Shown piece after piece: positions 1 through 8,156 of a DNA stretch of 64,000 bases. Source of the stretch: HKCCE3408 sp039191215 (GTDB lineage: Bacteria > Pseudomonadota > Alphaproteobacteria > Rhodobacterales > Rhodobacteraceae); assembly GCA_039191215.1 (NCBI GenBank), contig JBCCXT010000002.1:67651-131650 (forward strand), given 5' to 3'. Made by a program: the position numbers and the translations under genes. Under the pieces are notes generated by a model. That model was not told where the DNA came from. It searched no databases and worked only from the letters and a program-made list of their open reading frames with translations. How positions within the stretch are numbered: the first letter of the stretch is position 1; every line of letters begins with the position of its first letter.

Positions 1-1124
1 GCCATACGCCAACGCGGGGAGCCATCATCATAAAGCACAGCCTCCGCGCCGTCGCCAACCATTGAGGCCGTGAAAGCGGTGTACCAGAACATCTGCTGAG
101 CAATCCCGCCCTGCGAAGGAATGGGCCCGGCTTCTGAGAAGTTCATGCCCGCAGCTTCCGGCGGCGCGAAGTTGTTCAGCCAGCTTGTATAGCTTTCGAT
201 CGCATAGACCGCAGCCGGGCTGTTGGTCGCCCCGCCACGTGCCACGCAGGAGCCGACAGGCTGGCTGTTTTCGTTGACACGGATGCCCCATTCGTCAACC
301 GGCAGGCCATTGGGTTCACCCACATCACCCATACCAGCCATCGACATCCACGCATCGGTAAAGCGCCAGCCGAGTGATGGGTCACGCCGGCCGTAATCCA
401 TGTGGCCATAGACCGTCTGGCCATCGATTTCGCGGCCCGTGAAGAACTCCGCAATATCCTCATAGGCCGACCAATTCACCGGCACGCCAAGCGGATAGCC
501 GTATTCGGCCTCAAAGGCCGCCATGATGTCAGGATCGGTGAACCAATCGTAGCGGAACCAATAGAGGTTGGCGAATTGCTGGTCAGGAAGCTGGTAGAGC
601 AGCTCATCCGGCCCGGTTGTGAAGGAAAGGCCGATGAAATCATCCAGGTTGAGGTTTGGATTGGTCACCTCCGCGCCGTCGCCAGCCATCCACTCGGTCA
701 AGTTGCGCACCTGCTGATAGCGCCAATGCGTCCCGATCAGATCGGAATCGTTGACATAGGCGTCATAGATGTTCTCCCCGGTCTGCATCTGCGTTTGCAG
801 CCGCTCGACCACATCGCCTTCGCCGATCAGGTCATGGGTCACCTGGATGCCCGTGATCGCGGTGAAGGCCGGGGCCAGAACATTGGCCTCATATTCATGT
901 GTTGCGATGGTTTCCGACACAACGGTGATTTCCATCCCGGCATAAGGCGCTGCAGCATCAATAAACCACTGCATTTCGGCTTCTTGTTCTTCGCGCGTCA
1001 GCGTCGAGAACTCGATCTGCGCATCCAAAAACGCGCGCGCGGCGTCCATATCGGCGAAAACCGGTGCTGAGGTCAGCGACAGCGCAACCGCTAAGGCCGA
1101 GGTTGATGTAAGGGTCCGTTTCAT
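1..1124 (-). CDS. glpV: Glycerol ABC transporter substrate-binding protein, partial (C-terminus beyond window)
   Basis: Periplasmic solute-binding component of the glycerol ABC importer. About 374 codons are visible and the frame stays open to the first base of the window, so the C-terminal part is missing. The start is the ATG at 1124, preceded by a GGGAGGAAAT ribosome-binding site. The N-terminus is a classic Sec signal peptide (MKRT, a hydrophobic Ala/Leu/Ser stretch, then APVFA before Asp). The mature part resembles family-1 extracellular binding proteins. It is the last gene of the run glpD-S-T-P-Q-U-V, which matches the rhizobial glycerol operon order. A 7-bp stem with a long loop (1167-1198) lies between glpU and this gene. 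The identification rests mainly on the neighbours. Confidence 0.88.
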   Translation of the reverse strand, partial: MKRTLTSTSALAVALSLTSAPVFADMDAARAFLDAQIEFSTLTREEQEAEMQWFIDAAAPYAGMEITVVSETIATHEYEANVLAPAFTAITGIQVTHDLIGEGDVVERLQTQMQTGENIYDAYVNDSDLIGTHWRYQQVRNLTEWMAGDGAEVTNPNLNLDDFIGLSFTTGPDELLYQLPDQQFANLYWFRYDWFTDPDIMAAFEAEYGYPLGVPVNWSAYEDIAEFFTGREIDGQTVYGHMDYGRRDPSLGWRFTDAWMSMAGMGDVGEPNGLPVDEWGIRVNENSQPVGSCVARGGATNSPAAVYAIESYTSWLNNFAPPEAAGMNFSEAGPIPSQGGIAQQMFWYTAFTASMVGDGAEAVLYDDGSPRWRM

Positions 1125-1212
1125 TCATTTCCTCCCAGAAATAGAAAGTCTCGATCTTCTGTTCTGGCGGCCCGGTCTTATGGTGGAGAAAGGGCCGCTT
1201 TTGCCTGGTCGA

Positions 1213-1485
1213 CTAAACCCACCTGAACACCGCCAACGCGTAGACAAGGCATACAAGCAGCGCGTAAGGCTGCTGTCCGACCTCCAGGCCCAACCAGATC
1301 AGGTTGATGAAGGCAGAGCCTAGAAGTGTGATGAAAAGCCGATCACCACGGGTCGTTTCGATCCGGAAGATGCCGACACGCGGCGTTTCCGGGTATTTAA
1401 TCGCCAGAAAGCTCATGAAGATGAGGATTGCGGCGATCACGCCAAAAAAGATCGCCGTTTCCAATGTCCAAGCCATCCAAGCCAT
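1213..1485 (-). CDS. glpU: Small integral membrane protein of the glycerol transporter (DUF2160)
   Basis: A 90-residue membrane protein with about three hydrophobic segments (residues 8-28, 47-65 and 72-88) and a charged loop between the first two. It has the size and pattern of the DUF2160 proteins found between permease and binding-protein genes in alphaproteobacterial glycerol ABC operons. Its exact role is unknown; the constant linkage suggests an accessory membrane subunit. The start ATG (1485) is preceded by GGGGGACGCAGAT, and the gene follows glpQ after about 20 bases, so it is surely co-transcribed. Confidence 0.85.
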   Translation of the reverse strand: MAWMAWTLETAIFFGVIAAILIFMSFLAIKYPETPRVGIFRIETTRGDRLFITLLGSAFINLIWLGLEVGQQPYALLVCLVYALAVFRWV

Positions 1486-1506
1486 ATCTGCGTCCCCCTT
1501 TCTTGG

Positions 1507-2349
1507 TCACACGCGGCCCAGGGCAAAGCCCTTGGCGATGTAGTTGCGGACAAAATAAATCACCAAAGCGCCGGGGATGATCGTCAGCACGCCGGCCGCG
1601 GCCAGCACGCCCCAATCGACGCCCGCCGCGCCAACGGTGCGGGTCATGGTGGCCGCGATGGGTTTGGCCTCGGTCGCGGTCAGCGTGCGGCTCAGAAGCA
1701 ATTCCACCCAAGAAAACATGAAGCAGAAGAAGGCGGCCACGCCGATGCCAGAGGCAATTAAAGGCATGAAGATTTTGGTGAAGAAGCGCCCGAAACTGTA
1801 GCCGTCGATATAGGCCGTCTCATCTATCTCTTTCGGCACACCGCGCATGAAGCCTTCGAGGATCCAGACCGCCAGCGGTACGTTAAAGAGGCAATGGGCC
1901 AAAGCCACGGCGATATGTGTGTCAAAGAGGCCAACCGAGGAATAGAGCTGGAAAAAGGGCAGGGCAAAAACCGCAGGCGGCGCCATCCGGTTGGTCAGCA
2001 GCCAAAAGAACAGGTGCTTGTCACCCATGAAGCTGTAGCGGCTGAACGCATAAGCGGCGGGCAGGGCGACGGCCACTGAGATGACGGTGTTGAGCGTCAC
2101 ATAGATGATCGAGTTGATATAGCCGGTATACCAGCTCGGGTCGGTCAGAATCGTGCGGTAATTCTCGAAAGTCAGGCTTTGCGGCCAAAGGCTGAATTCG
2201 CCCAGGATCTCAGAATTGGTCTTCAGGCTCATATTGATCAGCCAATAGATCGGCAGCATCAAAAAGATCAGGTAGAGCACCATGACAAGGGCGCGCTTGT
2301 TGACCCGGATTCCGGAGCTCGGCGCTGCGACGGCGGCGGCGTTCGACAT
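1507..2349 (-). CDS. glpQ: Glycerol ABC transporter permease GlpQ
   Basis: Inner-membrane permease of the MalG type, 280 residues with six predicted transmembrane helices. The cytoplasmic EAA loop that docks on the ATPases is visible at about residues 174-190 (EIDETAYIDGYSFGRFF). I chose the ATG at 2349 because the glpP stop overlaps it as TGATG. A longer frame from 2403 would add 18 residues lying inside glpP and is unlikely. It should pair with GlpP to form the translocation channel energised by GlpS and GlpT. Confidence 0.92.
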   Translation of the reverse strand: MSNAAAVAAPSSGIRVNKRALVMVLYLIFLMLPIYWLINMSLKTNSEILGEFSLWPQSLTFENYRTILTDPSWYTGYINSIIYVTLNTVISVAVALPAAYAFSRYSFMGDKHLFFWLLTNRMAPPAVFALPFFQLYSSVGLFDTHIAVALAHCLFNVPLAVWILEGFMRGVPKEIDETAYIDGYSFGRFFTKIFMPLIASGIGVAAFFCFMFSWVELLLSRTLTATEAKPIAATMTRTVGAAGVDWGVLAAAGVLTIIPGALVIYFVRNYIAKGFALGRV

Positions 2350-3221
2350 CAGACACCATCCCTTTTGTCCAGATTGGTCATCACCGTGTAAAACACGTAA
2401 CAAATCAACAAGATGACCAGGTAGTACATGATCGAATAGGCGGCGGCGGGGCCGAGATTGAACTGGTTGATCGCCATGTTCACCAGATCGATCGACAGGA
2501 AATTGGTCGCGCTGCCCGGACCACCGCCGGTGACGACAAAGGGCTCAGTGTAGATCATGAAACTGTCCATGAAGCGCAGCAGTATGGCGATCATCAGAAC
2601 CCCCTGCATTTTCGGCAGCTCGATATAGCGAAACACTTTCCAGCGGCTCGCCTGGTCGATCTTGGCGGCCTGGTAATAGGCCTCTGGGATCGATTGCAGC
2701 CCGGCATAGGCCAGAAGCGCCACCAGCGACGTCCAATGCCAAACATCCATGATGATCAGCGTGACCCAAGCGTCGAGCGCATCCTGGGTATAGTTGTAAT
2801 CGATGCCCAATTCGCTGAGCGTATAGCCCAAAAGCCCGATGTCCACGCGGCCGAAGATCTGCCAGATCGTGCCGACGACATTCCACGGGATCAAAAGCGG
2901 CAGCGACATCAAGACCAGGCAGATAGACACCCAGATGCCTTTTTTCGGCATGTTCAGCGCGATGATCACGCCAAGGGGGATTTGGATGCACAAGATGATC
3001 GCCGAGAACAGCAATTGGCGCCGCAGCGAGCCCCAAAGCCGGTCAGAATTCAGCACATCCGTGAACCATTCCAGGCCGACCGGAAAAAACTCATTGCCGC
3101 CGAATGTATCCTGGATCGAGTAATTAACGACCGTCATCAGCGGGATGATGGCCGAAAACGCGACCAGGATCAGAACGGGCAGGACCAGGTACCAAGCCTT
3201 TTGGTTGACTGTCTTATTCAC
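2349..3221 (-). CDS. glpP: Glycerol ABC transporter permease GlpP
   Basis: Inner-membrane permease of the MalF/UgpA type, 290 residues with six hydrophobic helices and an EAA-like loop (QAAKIDQASRWKVFRYIELP). The frame extends to 3254, but the GTG at 3221 is favoured: it overlaps the glpT stop as GTGA and has GGGGAGG eight bases upstream. It ends in a one-base overlap with glpQ. The tight couplings imply translation linked to both neighbours. It forms the channel together with GlpQ. Confidence 0.9.
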   Translation of the reverse strand: MNKTVNQKAWYLVLPVLILVAFSAIIPLMTVVNYSIQDTFGGNEFFPVGLEWFTDVLNSDRLWGSLRRQLLFSAIILCIQIPLGVIIALNMPKKGIWVSICLVLMSLPLLIPWNVVGTIWQIFGRVDIGLLGYTLSELGIDYNYTQDALDAWVTLIIMDVWHWTSLVALLAYAGLQSIPEAYYQAAKIDQASRWKVFRYIELPKMQGVLMIAILLRFMDSFMIYTEPFVVTGGGPGSATNFLSIDLVNMAINQFNLGPAAAYSIMYYLVILLICYVFYTVMTNLDKRDGV

Positions 3222-4306
3222 GCTGCGGCCTCCCCGTTTGGTGCGACGCGCCAATCGTCGGCGTAAACATTGATGCCTGCGGGATCGAAGCGCACAACGA
3301 CATTATCGGCGGGGATCGGTTCTTCCTCCGGCACAATCGCGTCAAGCTTTTCGCCGGCCATTTCGACCCGGACGATTTTGTGCCGGCCGACATCTTCGAC
3401 GCGTTTCACTTCCGCTGGTACGCCGCCGCCCTCATTGGAAAGCCGAACAAATTCGGGCCGCACGCCAATTTCGACTTTGCCGCTCAACGCCCCGTAGCCT
3501 TTGCCAAGAAACACCTCATGGCCAGCGATGCGGGCGGTTGTCCCTTCCACGCTTGCGGCCAGCACATTCATGCCGGGCGAGCCGATGAAATAGCCGACGA
3601 AGGTATGCTCCGGCCGTTGAAAGAGCTCCTCAGGCGTGCCGATCTGAACCACGCGGCCGTCATGCATCACCACCACCTTGTCAGCGAATGTCAGCGCTTC
3701 GGTCTGGTCATGGGTCACATAGATCATCGTATGGCCGAACTGGTGGTGCAGCTCTTTGAGCTGGGTGCGCAGCTCCCACTTCATATGCGGGTCAATGACG
3801 GTCAGCGGCTCATCGAACAACAGCGCGTTCACATCCTCACGCACCATGCCGCGGCCAAGTGAGATCTTTTGCTTTGCATCTGCGGTCAGGCCGCGGGCGC
3901 GCTTGTTCAGCTCCGCCTCCATCCCGATCATCTTCGCAATTTCTTGCACGCGCTGAGCGACATAGCTCGGGTCGGCACCACGATTGCGGAGCGGAAAGGC
4001 CAGGTTATCATGCACATTCATCGTGTCATAGACGACCGGGAACTGGAATACTTGGGCGATATTGCGCGCCGCGGTCGGCGCGTCCGTGACATCGCGATCA
4101 TTAAACAGGATGCGCCCGCGTGATGGCACCAACAGCCCGGAGATAATGTTCAGAAGCGTCGACTTTCCGCATCCCGAGGCGCCCAACAGCGCGTAAGCCG
4201 CGCCATCGTTCCAGACGTGATCGAGCTGCTTGAGCGCAAAGTCATCTTCGCCACTTGGCTCGGCCAGGTAAGAATGGGCCAAATTGCTGAGCGTTATCTG
4301 TGCCAT
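3218..4306 (-). CDS. glpT: Glycerol ABC transporter ATP-binding protein GlpT (degenerate signature motif)
   Basis: Cytoplasmic ATPase subunit of the MalK/UgpC class, 362 residues: nucleotide-binding domain (1-235) followed by a TOBE-like regulatory domain (to about 350). Walker A is GASGCGKST (42-50), Q-loop Gln88, Walker B ALLFDE (161-166) and the H-loop His is present in YVTHDQTEAL (His199). The signature that should read LSGGQ is replaced by LTADAKQ (140-146). It is paired with GlpS, which shows the opposite pattern. The C-terminal tail overlaps the glpP start. In the operon it follows glpS after 10 bases. Confidence 0.93.
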   Translation of the reverse strand: MAQITLSNLAHSYLAEPSGEDDFALKQLDHVWNDGAAYALLGASGCGKSTLLNIISGLLVPSRGRILFNDRDVTDAPTAARNIAQVFQFPVVYDTMNVHDNLAFPLRNRGADPSYVAQRVQEIAKMIGMEAELNKRARGLTADAKQKISLGRGMVREDVNALLFDEPLTVIDPHMKWELRTQLKELHHQFGHTMIYVTHDQTEALTFADKVVVMHDGRVVQIGTPEELFQRPEHTFVGYFIGSPGMNVLAASVEGTTARIAGHEVFLGKGYGALSGKVEIGVRPEFVRLSNEGGGVPAEVKRVEDVGRHKIVRVEMAGEKLDAIVPEEEPIPADNVVVRFDPAGINVYADDWRVAPNGEAAA

Positions 4307-4316
4307 ACCCTATCCC

Positions 4317-5417
4317 TCAGGCCGCATTGGCTTTGCCGACGGCGTAAGTGGCCGGTGCCACCAACTGCCCGTTCGTTGAAAAAATGTAGACATGGGCGGG
4401 ATCGAGATAGGTCGACAGGAGCGCGCCGATCTCAAGCTCCCTTATGCCATGCACCATGCCGACCCATCGATCGCCATGATGGTCGAGATGGACAAATGTC
4501 TCCGACCCGGTCAGCTCAGTGACGATCAAGCGCGCCTGGAATTCGATTGCCGTGGCCGCATGGCGTTCCAGCTCCAGATGGTTGGGGCGAAATCCGGCGA
4601 TGTAGCGACCATCGGCGAGTTTTGACAGCGCGCCCGTTGCCGGTGTCTTTTGCGCGTCGCCGAATTGTATGAGGCTGCCGGATTTGTGGATATCGAGGAA
4701 GTTCATCGGCGGGTCAGAAAAGACCCGCGCTGTCGTCACATCAACGGGCGAGCGATAGACCTTTGGCGTCGATCCGAACTGCGTCAAGCGCCCTTCCCAA
4801 AGCGCCGCTGTATTACCGCCAAGCAGAAGTGCCTCTTCGGGCTCCGTCGTGGCATAGACAAAAACTGCACCTGATTCCTCGAATATCCGTGGAATTTCAA
4901 CGCGAAGTTCCTCGCGCAGCTTGTAGTCAAGGTTCGCCAGCGGCTCGTCGAGGAGCACAAGGCCAGCTTTTTTGACCAGGGCCCGGGCAAGGGCGCAGCG
5001 TTGCTGCTGCCCGCCCGACAATTCCAACGGTTTGCGGTCAAGCATCGGCGTCAGCTTGAGCATGTCGGCGGTCTCTCGCACCGCACGGTCGACCTCGTTG
5101 GCACTGGCGCCGACGATGCGCAGCGGCGAGGCGATGTTTTCGTAAACGCTCATCGACGGGTAGTTGATAAACTGCTGGTAGACCATCGCCACCTTGCGGT
5201 CCTGCACCCGCAATCCGGTCACGTCATCGCCATTCCAAACGACCTTGCCCGTGCTTGGCTTGTCGAGGCCCGCCATGAGCCGCATCAGCGAGGTCTTGCC
5301 GGACAATGTCGGCCCAAGCAGCACGTTCATCGTGCCGCCCGAAAGCTCCAGATCGGTCGGGTAGATATGGGTCTCCGCGCCGACTTGTTTTGAAGCGCCC
5401 TCAAGTATCAAAGACAT
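4317..5417 (-). CDS. glpS: Glycerol ABC transporter ATP-binding protein GlpS (H-loop histidine missing)
   Basis: Second ATPase of the glycerol importer, 366 residues with the same nucleotide-binding plus TOBE-like layout as GlpT. Walker A is GPTLSGKTS (35-43), signature LSGGQQQR (133-140) and Walker B LVLLDE (153-158). The H-loop reads YATTEPEEAL, so the usual His is Thr191. With GlpT it would form a heterodimer containing one complete and one degenerate ATP site. Its ATG overlaps the glpD stop as TAATG, so it is translationally coupled to the dehydrogenase gene. Confidence 0.93.
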   Translation of the reverse strand: MSLILEGASKQVGAETHIYPTDLELSGGTMNVLLGPTLSGKTSLMRLMAGLDKPSTGKVVWNGDDVTGLRVQDRKVAMVYQQFINYPSMSVYENIASPLRIVGASANEVDRAVRETADMLKLTPMLDRKPLELSGGQQQRCALARALVKKAGLVLLDEPLANLDYKLREELRVEIPRIFEESGAVFVYATTEPEEALLLGGNTAALWEGRLTQFGSTPKVYRSPVDVTTARVFSDPPMNFLDIHKSGSLIQFGDAQKTPATGALSKLADGRYIAGFRPNHLELERHAATAIEFQARLIVTELTGSETFVHLDHHGDRWVGMVHGIRELEIGALLSTYLDPAHVYIFSTNGQLVAPATYAVGKANAA

Positions 5418-7045
5418 TATTGTGCTCCCATACCGGCGAGAGTTTTGCGTTCAATCGCAGGCGATTGCAGGTCGCGCTGCATCCAAGCGTCAAGATGTGC
5501 GGCCTGCGTATTTGTCAGCCGCAGGCCCAGCTTACTGCGCCGCCAAAGAATGTCTTCGGCATCTTGGGCAAACTCCTGGGCGATCAGCCATCGAACTTCC
5601 GCCTCGCACAGCGTCCAGCCGAAATCCTCGCCCAATTCAGCCGCCGTGCGTGCATCGCCCAGAATGCGCCAAGCATCCGTGCCATAGGCGCGGATCAAAC
5701 GCCTGGCCCAAGGTTGGGTCAGAAACGGGTAATCCGATTGAAGGCGCGCGATCAGCGTCGCCACATCTTCTACAGGAAAGTCGCCACCGGGCAGAGCCGC
5801 ACCAGCGGTCCAGGGGCCGGATTTGTCAGGGAAATGCACGGCCAGCTCCGCCATCGCGGCTTCGGCGAGTTTGCGATAGGTGGTAATTTTACCGCCAAAC
5901 ACATTCAGGATCGGGGCCGCACCGCCTTCGGTTTCAAGCTTTAGCACATAATCGCGGGTTGCTGCCGTCGCGCTTGACGCGCCATCGTCAAAAAGCGGCC
6001 GCACACCGGCATAAGTCCAGACAATATCCTCCGCGCCGATCGGTGCGGCAAGATACTCGTTGATGAAGGACAGAAGGTAGCGCTGTTCGTCGGCTGTGCA
6101 GACCGGGCGCTCGGACGGGTCCGGATGCTCAACATCTGTTGTGCCGATCAGCGTGAAATCCGTCTCATAGGGAATGGCAAAGATGATCCGCCCGTCCGTG
6201 CCTTGGAAGAAGTAACATTTGTCGTGCTCAAAAAGCCGTCGCGTCACGATATGGGATCCGCGCACCAGCCGCGTTTGGCTCGGCGCGTTTGAGCCGGTGA
6301 CGTTGTTGACAACATCGCTGACCCAAGGACCGGCGGCATTAACCAGCGCGCGGGCATAGCTGATCGAGACGCGCCCCGTCTGGCTGCAGTGCGTCTCAAC
6401 CTCCCACAGACCGTTTGAGCGTTCCGCCCGGGTGACCTTTGTGCGGGGACTGATCTCCGCGCCCCGGCTTTTGGCGTCGCGCGCATTGAGAACAACAAGG
6501 CGCGCATCCTCGACCCAGCAATCTGAATACTCGAAAGCGCGTTGAAATTTGTCCTTCAATCTACGCCCTTCCGGCGCGTTCCCCAGATCAAGCGACGTTG
6601 TTGCAGGGAGCGTTTTGTGCCCACCCATATGATCGTAAAGAAACAGGCCTAAGCGGATCAACCAAGCTGGCCGGCGCCCTCTCATCCACGGCATAAGCCA
6701 GCTCAAAAGGCGCGATGTCGGCGTGTCGCTCTCAAACCGCATGTCGCGGTGGTAGGGCAGCACAAAACGCATCGGCCAAGCGATATGCGGCATGGCACGC
6801 AGCAGCACTTCGCGCTCGATCAGCGCCTCTCGCACAAGGCGGAACTCGAAGAACTCCAGATACCGCAGCCCGCCATGGAAGAGCTTTGTCGACCCGCTTG
6901 ATGTGGCCGATGCGAGATCGCCCATCTCAGCCAAAACGACCGAATAGCCGCGCCCGACCGCGTCCCGCGCAATCCCGCAACCGTTGATCCCGCCGCCGAT
7001 CACGTAAAGATCGACTGGATCCACTTCGGAGTGGCCGAGCTGCAA
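5417..7045 (-). CDS. glpD: Aerobic glycerol-3-phosphate dehydrogenase (FAD-dependent)
   Basis: Oxidises sn-glycerol 3-phosphate to dihydroxyacetone phosphate at the inner membrane, passing electrons to quinone. The 542-residue product has the N-terminal FAD-binding fingerprint VIGGGINGCGIARDA (about residues 15-29) and the GlpD-type segment SGSTKLFHGGLRYLE. Its length is typical of the family. The start is a TTG at 7045, supported by GGGAGG six bases upstream; no upstream ATG fits as well. It is the first gene of the glp operon, divergent from glpR, and so probably GlpR-repressed. Glycerol kinase is not in the window and may lie beyond glpV. Confidence 0.95.
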   Translation of the reverse strand: MQLGHSEVDPVDLYVIGGGINGCGIARDAVGRGYSVVLAEMGDLASATSSGSTKLFHGGLRYLEFFEFRLVREALIEREVLLRAMPHIAWPMRFVLPYHRDMRFESDTPTSRLLSWLMPWMRGRRPAWLIRLGLFLYDHMGGHKTLPATTSLDLGNAPEGRRLKDKFQRAFEYSDCWVEDARLVVLNARDAKSRGAEISPRTKVTRAERSNGLWEVETHCSQTGRVSISYARALVNAAGPWVSDVVNNVTGSNAPSQTRLVRGSHIVTRRLFEHDKCYFFQGTDGRIIFAIPYETDFTLIGTTDVEHPDPSERPVCTADEQRYLLSFINEYLAAPIGAEDIVWTYAGVRPLFDDGASSATAATRDYVLKLETEGGAAPILNVFGGKITTYRKLAEAAMAELAVHFPDKSGPWTAGAALPGGDFPVEDVATLIARLQSDYPFLTQPWARRLIRAYGTDAWRILGDARTAAELGEDFGWTLCEAEVRWLIAQEFAQDAEDILWRRSKLGLRLTNTQAAHLDAWMQRDLQSPAIERKTLAGMGAQ

Positions 7046-7306
7046 ACTAATCCTCCCTCGTCGGTGCTTTCTGCCGACACCAAAAGGCTGCTACGAAGCG
7101 AGCAAAAAGGAAATCACTTTTTTGCGCCTTGGCAACGATTGGGTCGATTGATCTGAATAAGTTTATGAAAATAAACAAAAAGAAAATCCACTATGTGGAA
7201 CAAGCTGGATGAAAACGAACATTGATCCACAAAAACGAAAGCGATTGACCAGCGCATTTTGTGATTCAATGATAGCCTTCAGTGTATTTGGAGACGGGTC
7301 GAGCGC
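7046..7306. promoter_or_regulatory. glpD/glpR divergent promoter region with GlpR-like direct repeats
   Basis: This 261-base spacer separates the divergent glpD operon and glpR. Two copies of aaaacgaa lie exactly 20 bases apart (7212-7219 and 7232-7239). The reverse complement of 7214-7223 reads AATGTTCGTT, matching the enterobacterial GlpR half-site WATGTTCGWT. Beside the second copy is a possible -35 (TTGACC, 7245-7250) with a weak -10 (AATGAT, 7268-7273) reading toward glpR. The repeats could therefore serve autorepression and control of glpD. The repeats are seen directly; their function is inferred. Confidence 0.55.
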
Positions 7307-8101
7307 ATGAAAATCAGCTTCCGCCAAGTTGAGATCCTGGACATTGCACGCCGTGAGGGGATGGTCAGCGTGGATGATCTGGCGCAGCGTTTTGATGTCA
7401 GTGTGCAGACGATCCGCCGCGATCTGACTGATCTTGACACAGCCGGACAACTTGACCGCGTGCATGGCGGGGCGGTCATTTCGTCGAGCACGTCAAACTA
7501 TGCCTATGATGAGCGTCAAAGCCATCTGGCCGATGAAAAGGCTGCCATCGCGCGGCTTTGCGCCTCCAAGATCCCGAATGATTGCTCGGTCTTTCTTAAT
7601 ATCGGCACCAGCACCGAAGCGGTCGCGGCAGAGTTGCGCCACCACAAGAACCTGTTGGTGATCACCAATAATATGAATATCGCCAACACGCTGGCCAGCA
7701 ATTCCGATTGTGAGGTTGTGGTCACCGGTGGCACGGTGCGGCGCGGGGATGGCGGCCTAATCGGGACGATGACGGTCAAAGCGATCCGAAGTTTCAAGTT
7801 CGATTATGCCGTGATCGGCTGTTCGGCCTTGGATGAGGATGGCGACGTGTTGGATTACGACATCCAAGAGGTTGGCGTCAGCCAGGCTATTATCGCTCAG
7901 GCCCGCGCGCCGCTGCTTGTGGCCGACCACTCAAAGCTGCACCGCTCCGCCCCGGCACGCATTTGTTCGCTGGCACAGATCGATGCGGTGTTCTCGGATA
8001 AGCGATTGACAAAGAGGCTTAATCAGGCCTGCGCGAATTGGGGGACAGACGTCTTTATCGCCGATCAAAGATCACGCAGCCCGCGCGTCAGCCAGGCGTG
8101 A
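7307..8101 (+). CDS. glpR: DeoR-family repressor of glycerol metabolism
   Basis: 264-residue DeoR-type regulator. Residues 1-57 form the winged helix-turn-helix with the family signature around VSVDDLAQRFDVSVQTIRRD, followed by the DeoR sugar-phosphate sensor domain with the GTS(T) ligand loop (IGTSTEAVA) and TGGTVRRGDGGLIG. Members close to GlpR release DNA on binding glycerol 3-phosphate. It is divergent from glpD and the glycerol ABC genes, which is the usual place for GlpR. The ATG at 7307 follows GGAGACGGGTCGAGCGC, a modest ribosome-binding site. Confidence 0.92.
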   Translation: MKISFRQVEILDIARREGMVSVDDLAQRFDVSVQTIRRDLTDLDTAGQLDRVHGGAVISSSTSNYAYDERQSHLADEKAAIARLCASKIPNDCSVFLNIGTSTEAVAAELRHHKNLLVITNNMNIANTLASNSDCEVVVTGGTVRRGDGGLIGTMTVKAIRSFKFDYAVIGCSALDEDGDVLDYDIQEVGVSQAIIAQARAPLLVADHSKLHRSAPARICSLAQIDAVFSDKRLTKRLNQACANWGTDVFIADQRSRSPRVSQA

Positions 8102-8156
8102 CCAGGCCGGAAAACGTGGTGTCGCCCGGGCGGGTAAGCACGCCGGGTTGGAAAGG

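Noticed and set aside
402..1070. Plus-strand 222-residue frame
   Set aside because: It is exactly antisense to glpV, which has a signal peptide, ribosome-binding site and operon context; the plus frame resembles no protein.
2694..3266. Plus-strand 190-residue frame
   Set aside because: Antisense shadow of glpP; Asp/His/Arg/Gln-rich composition is typical for the reverse of a membrane-protein gene.
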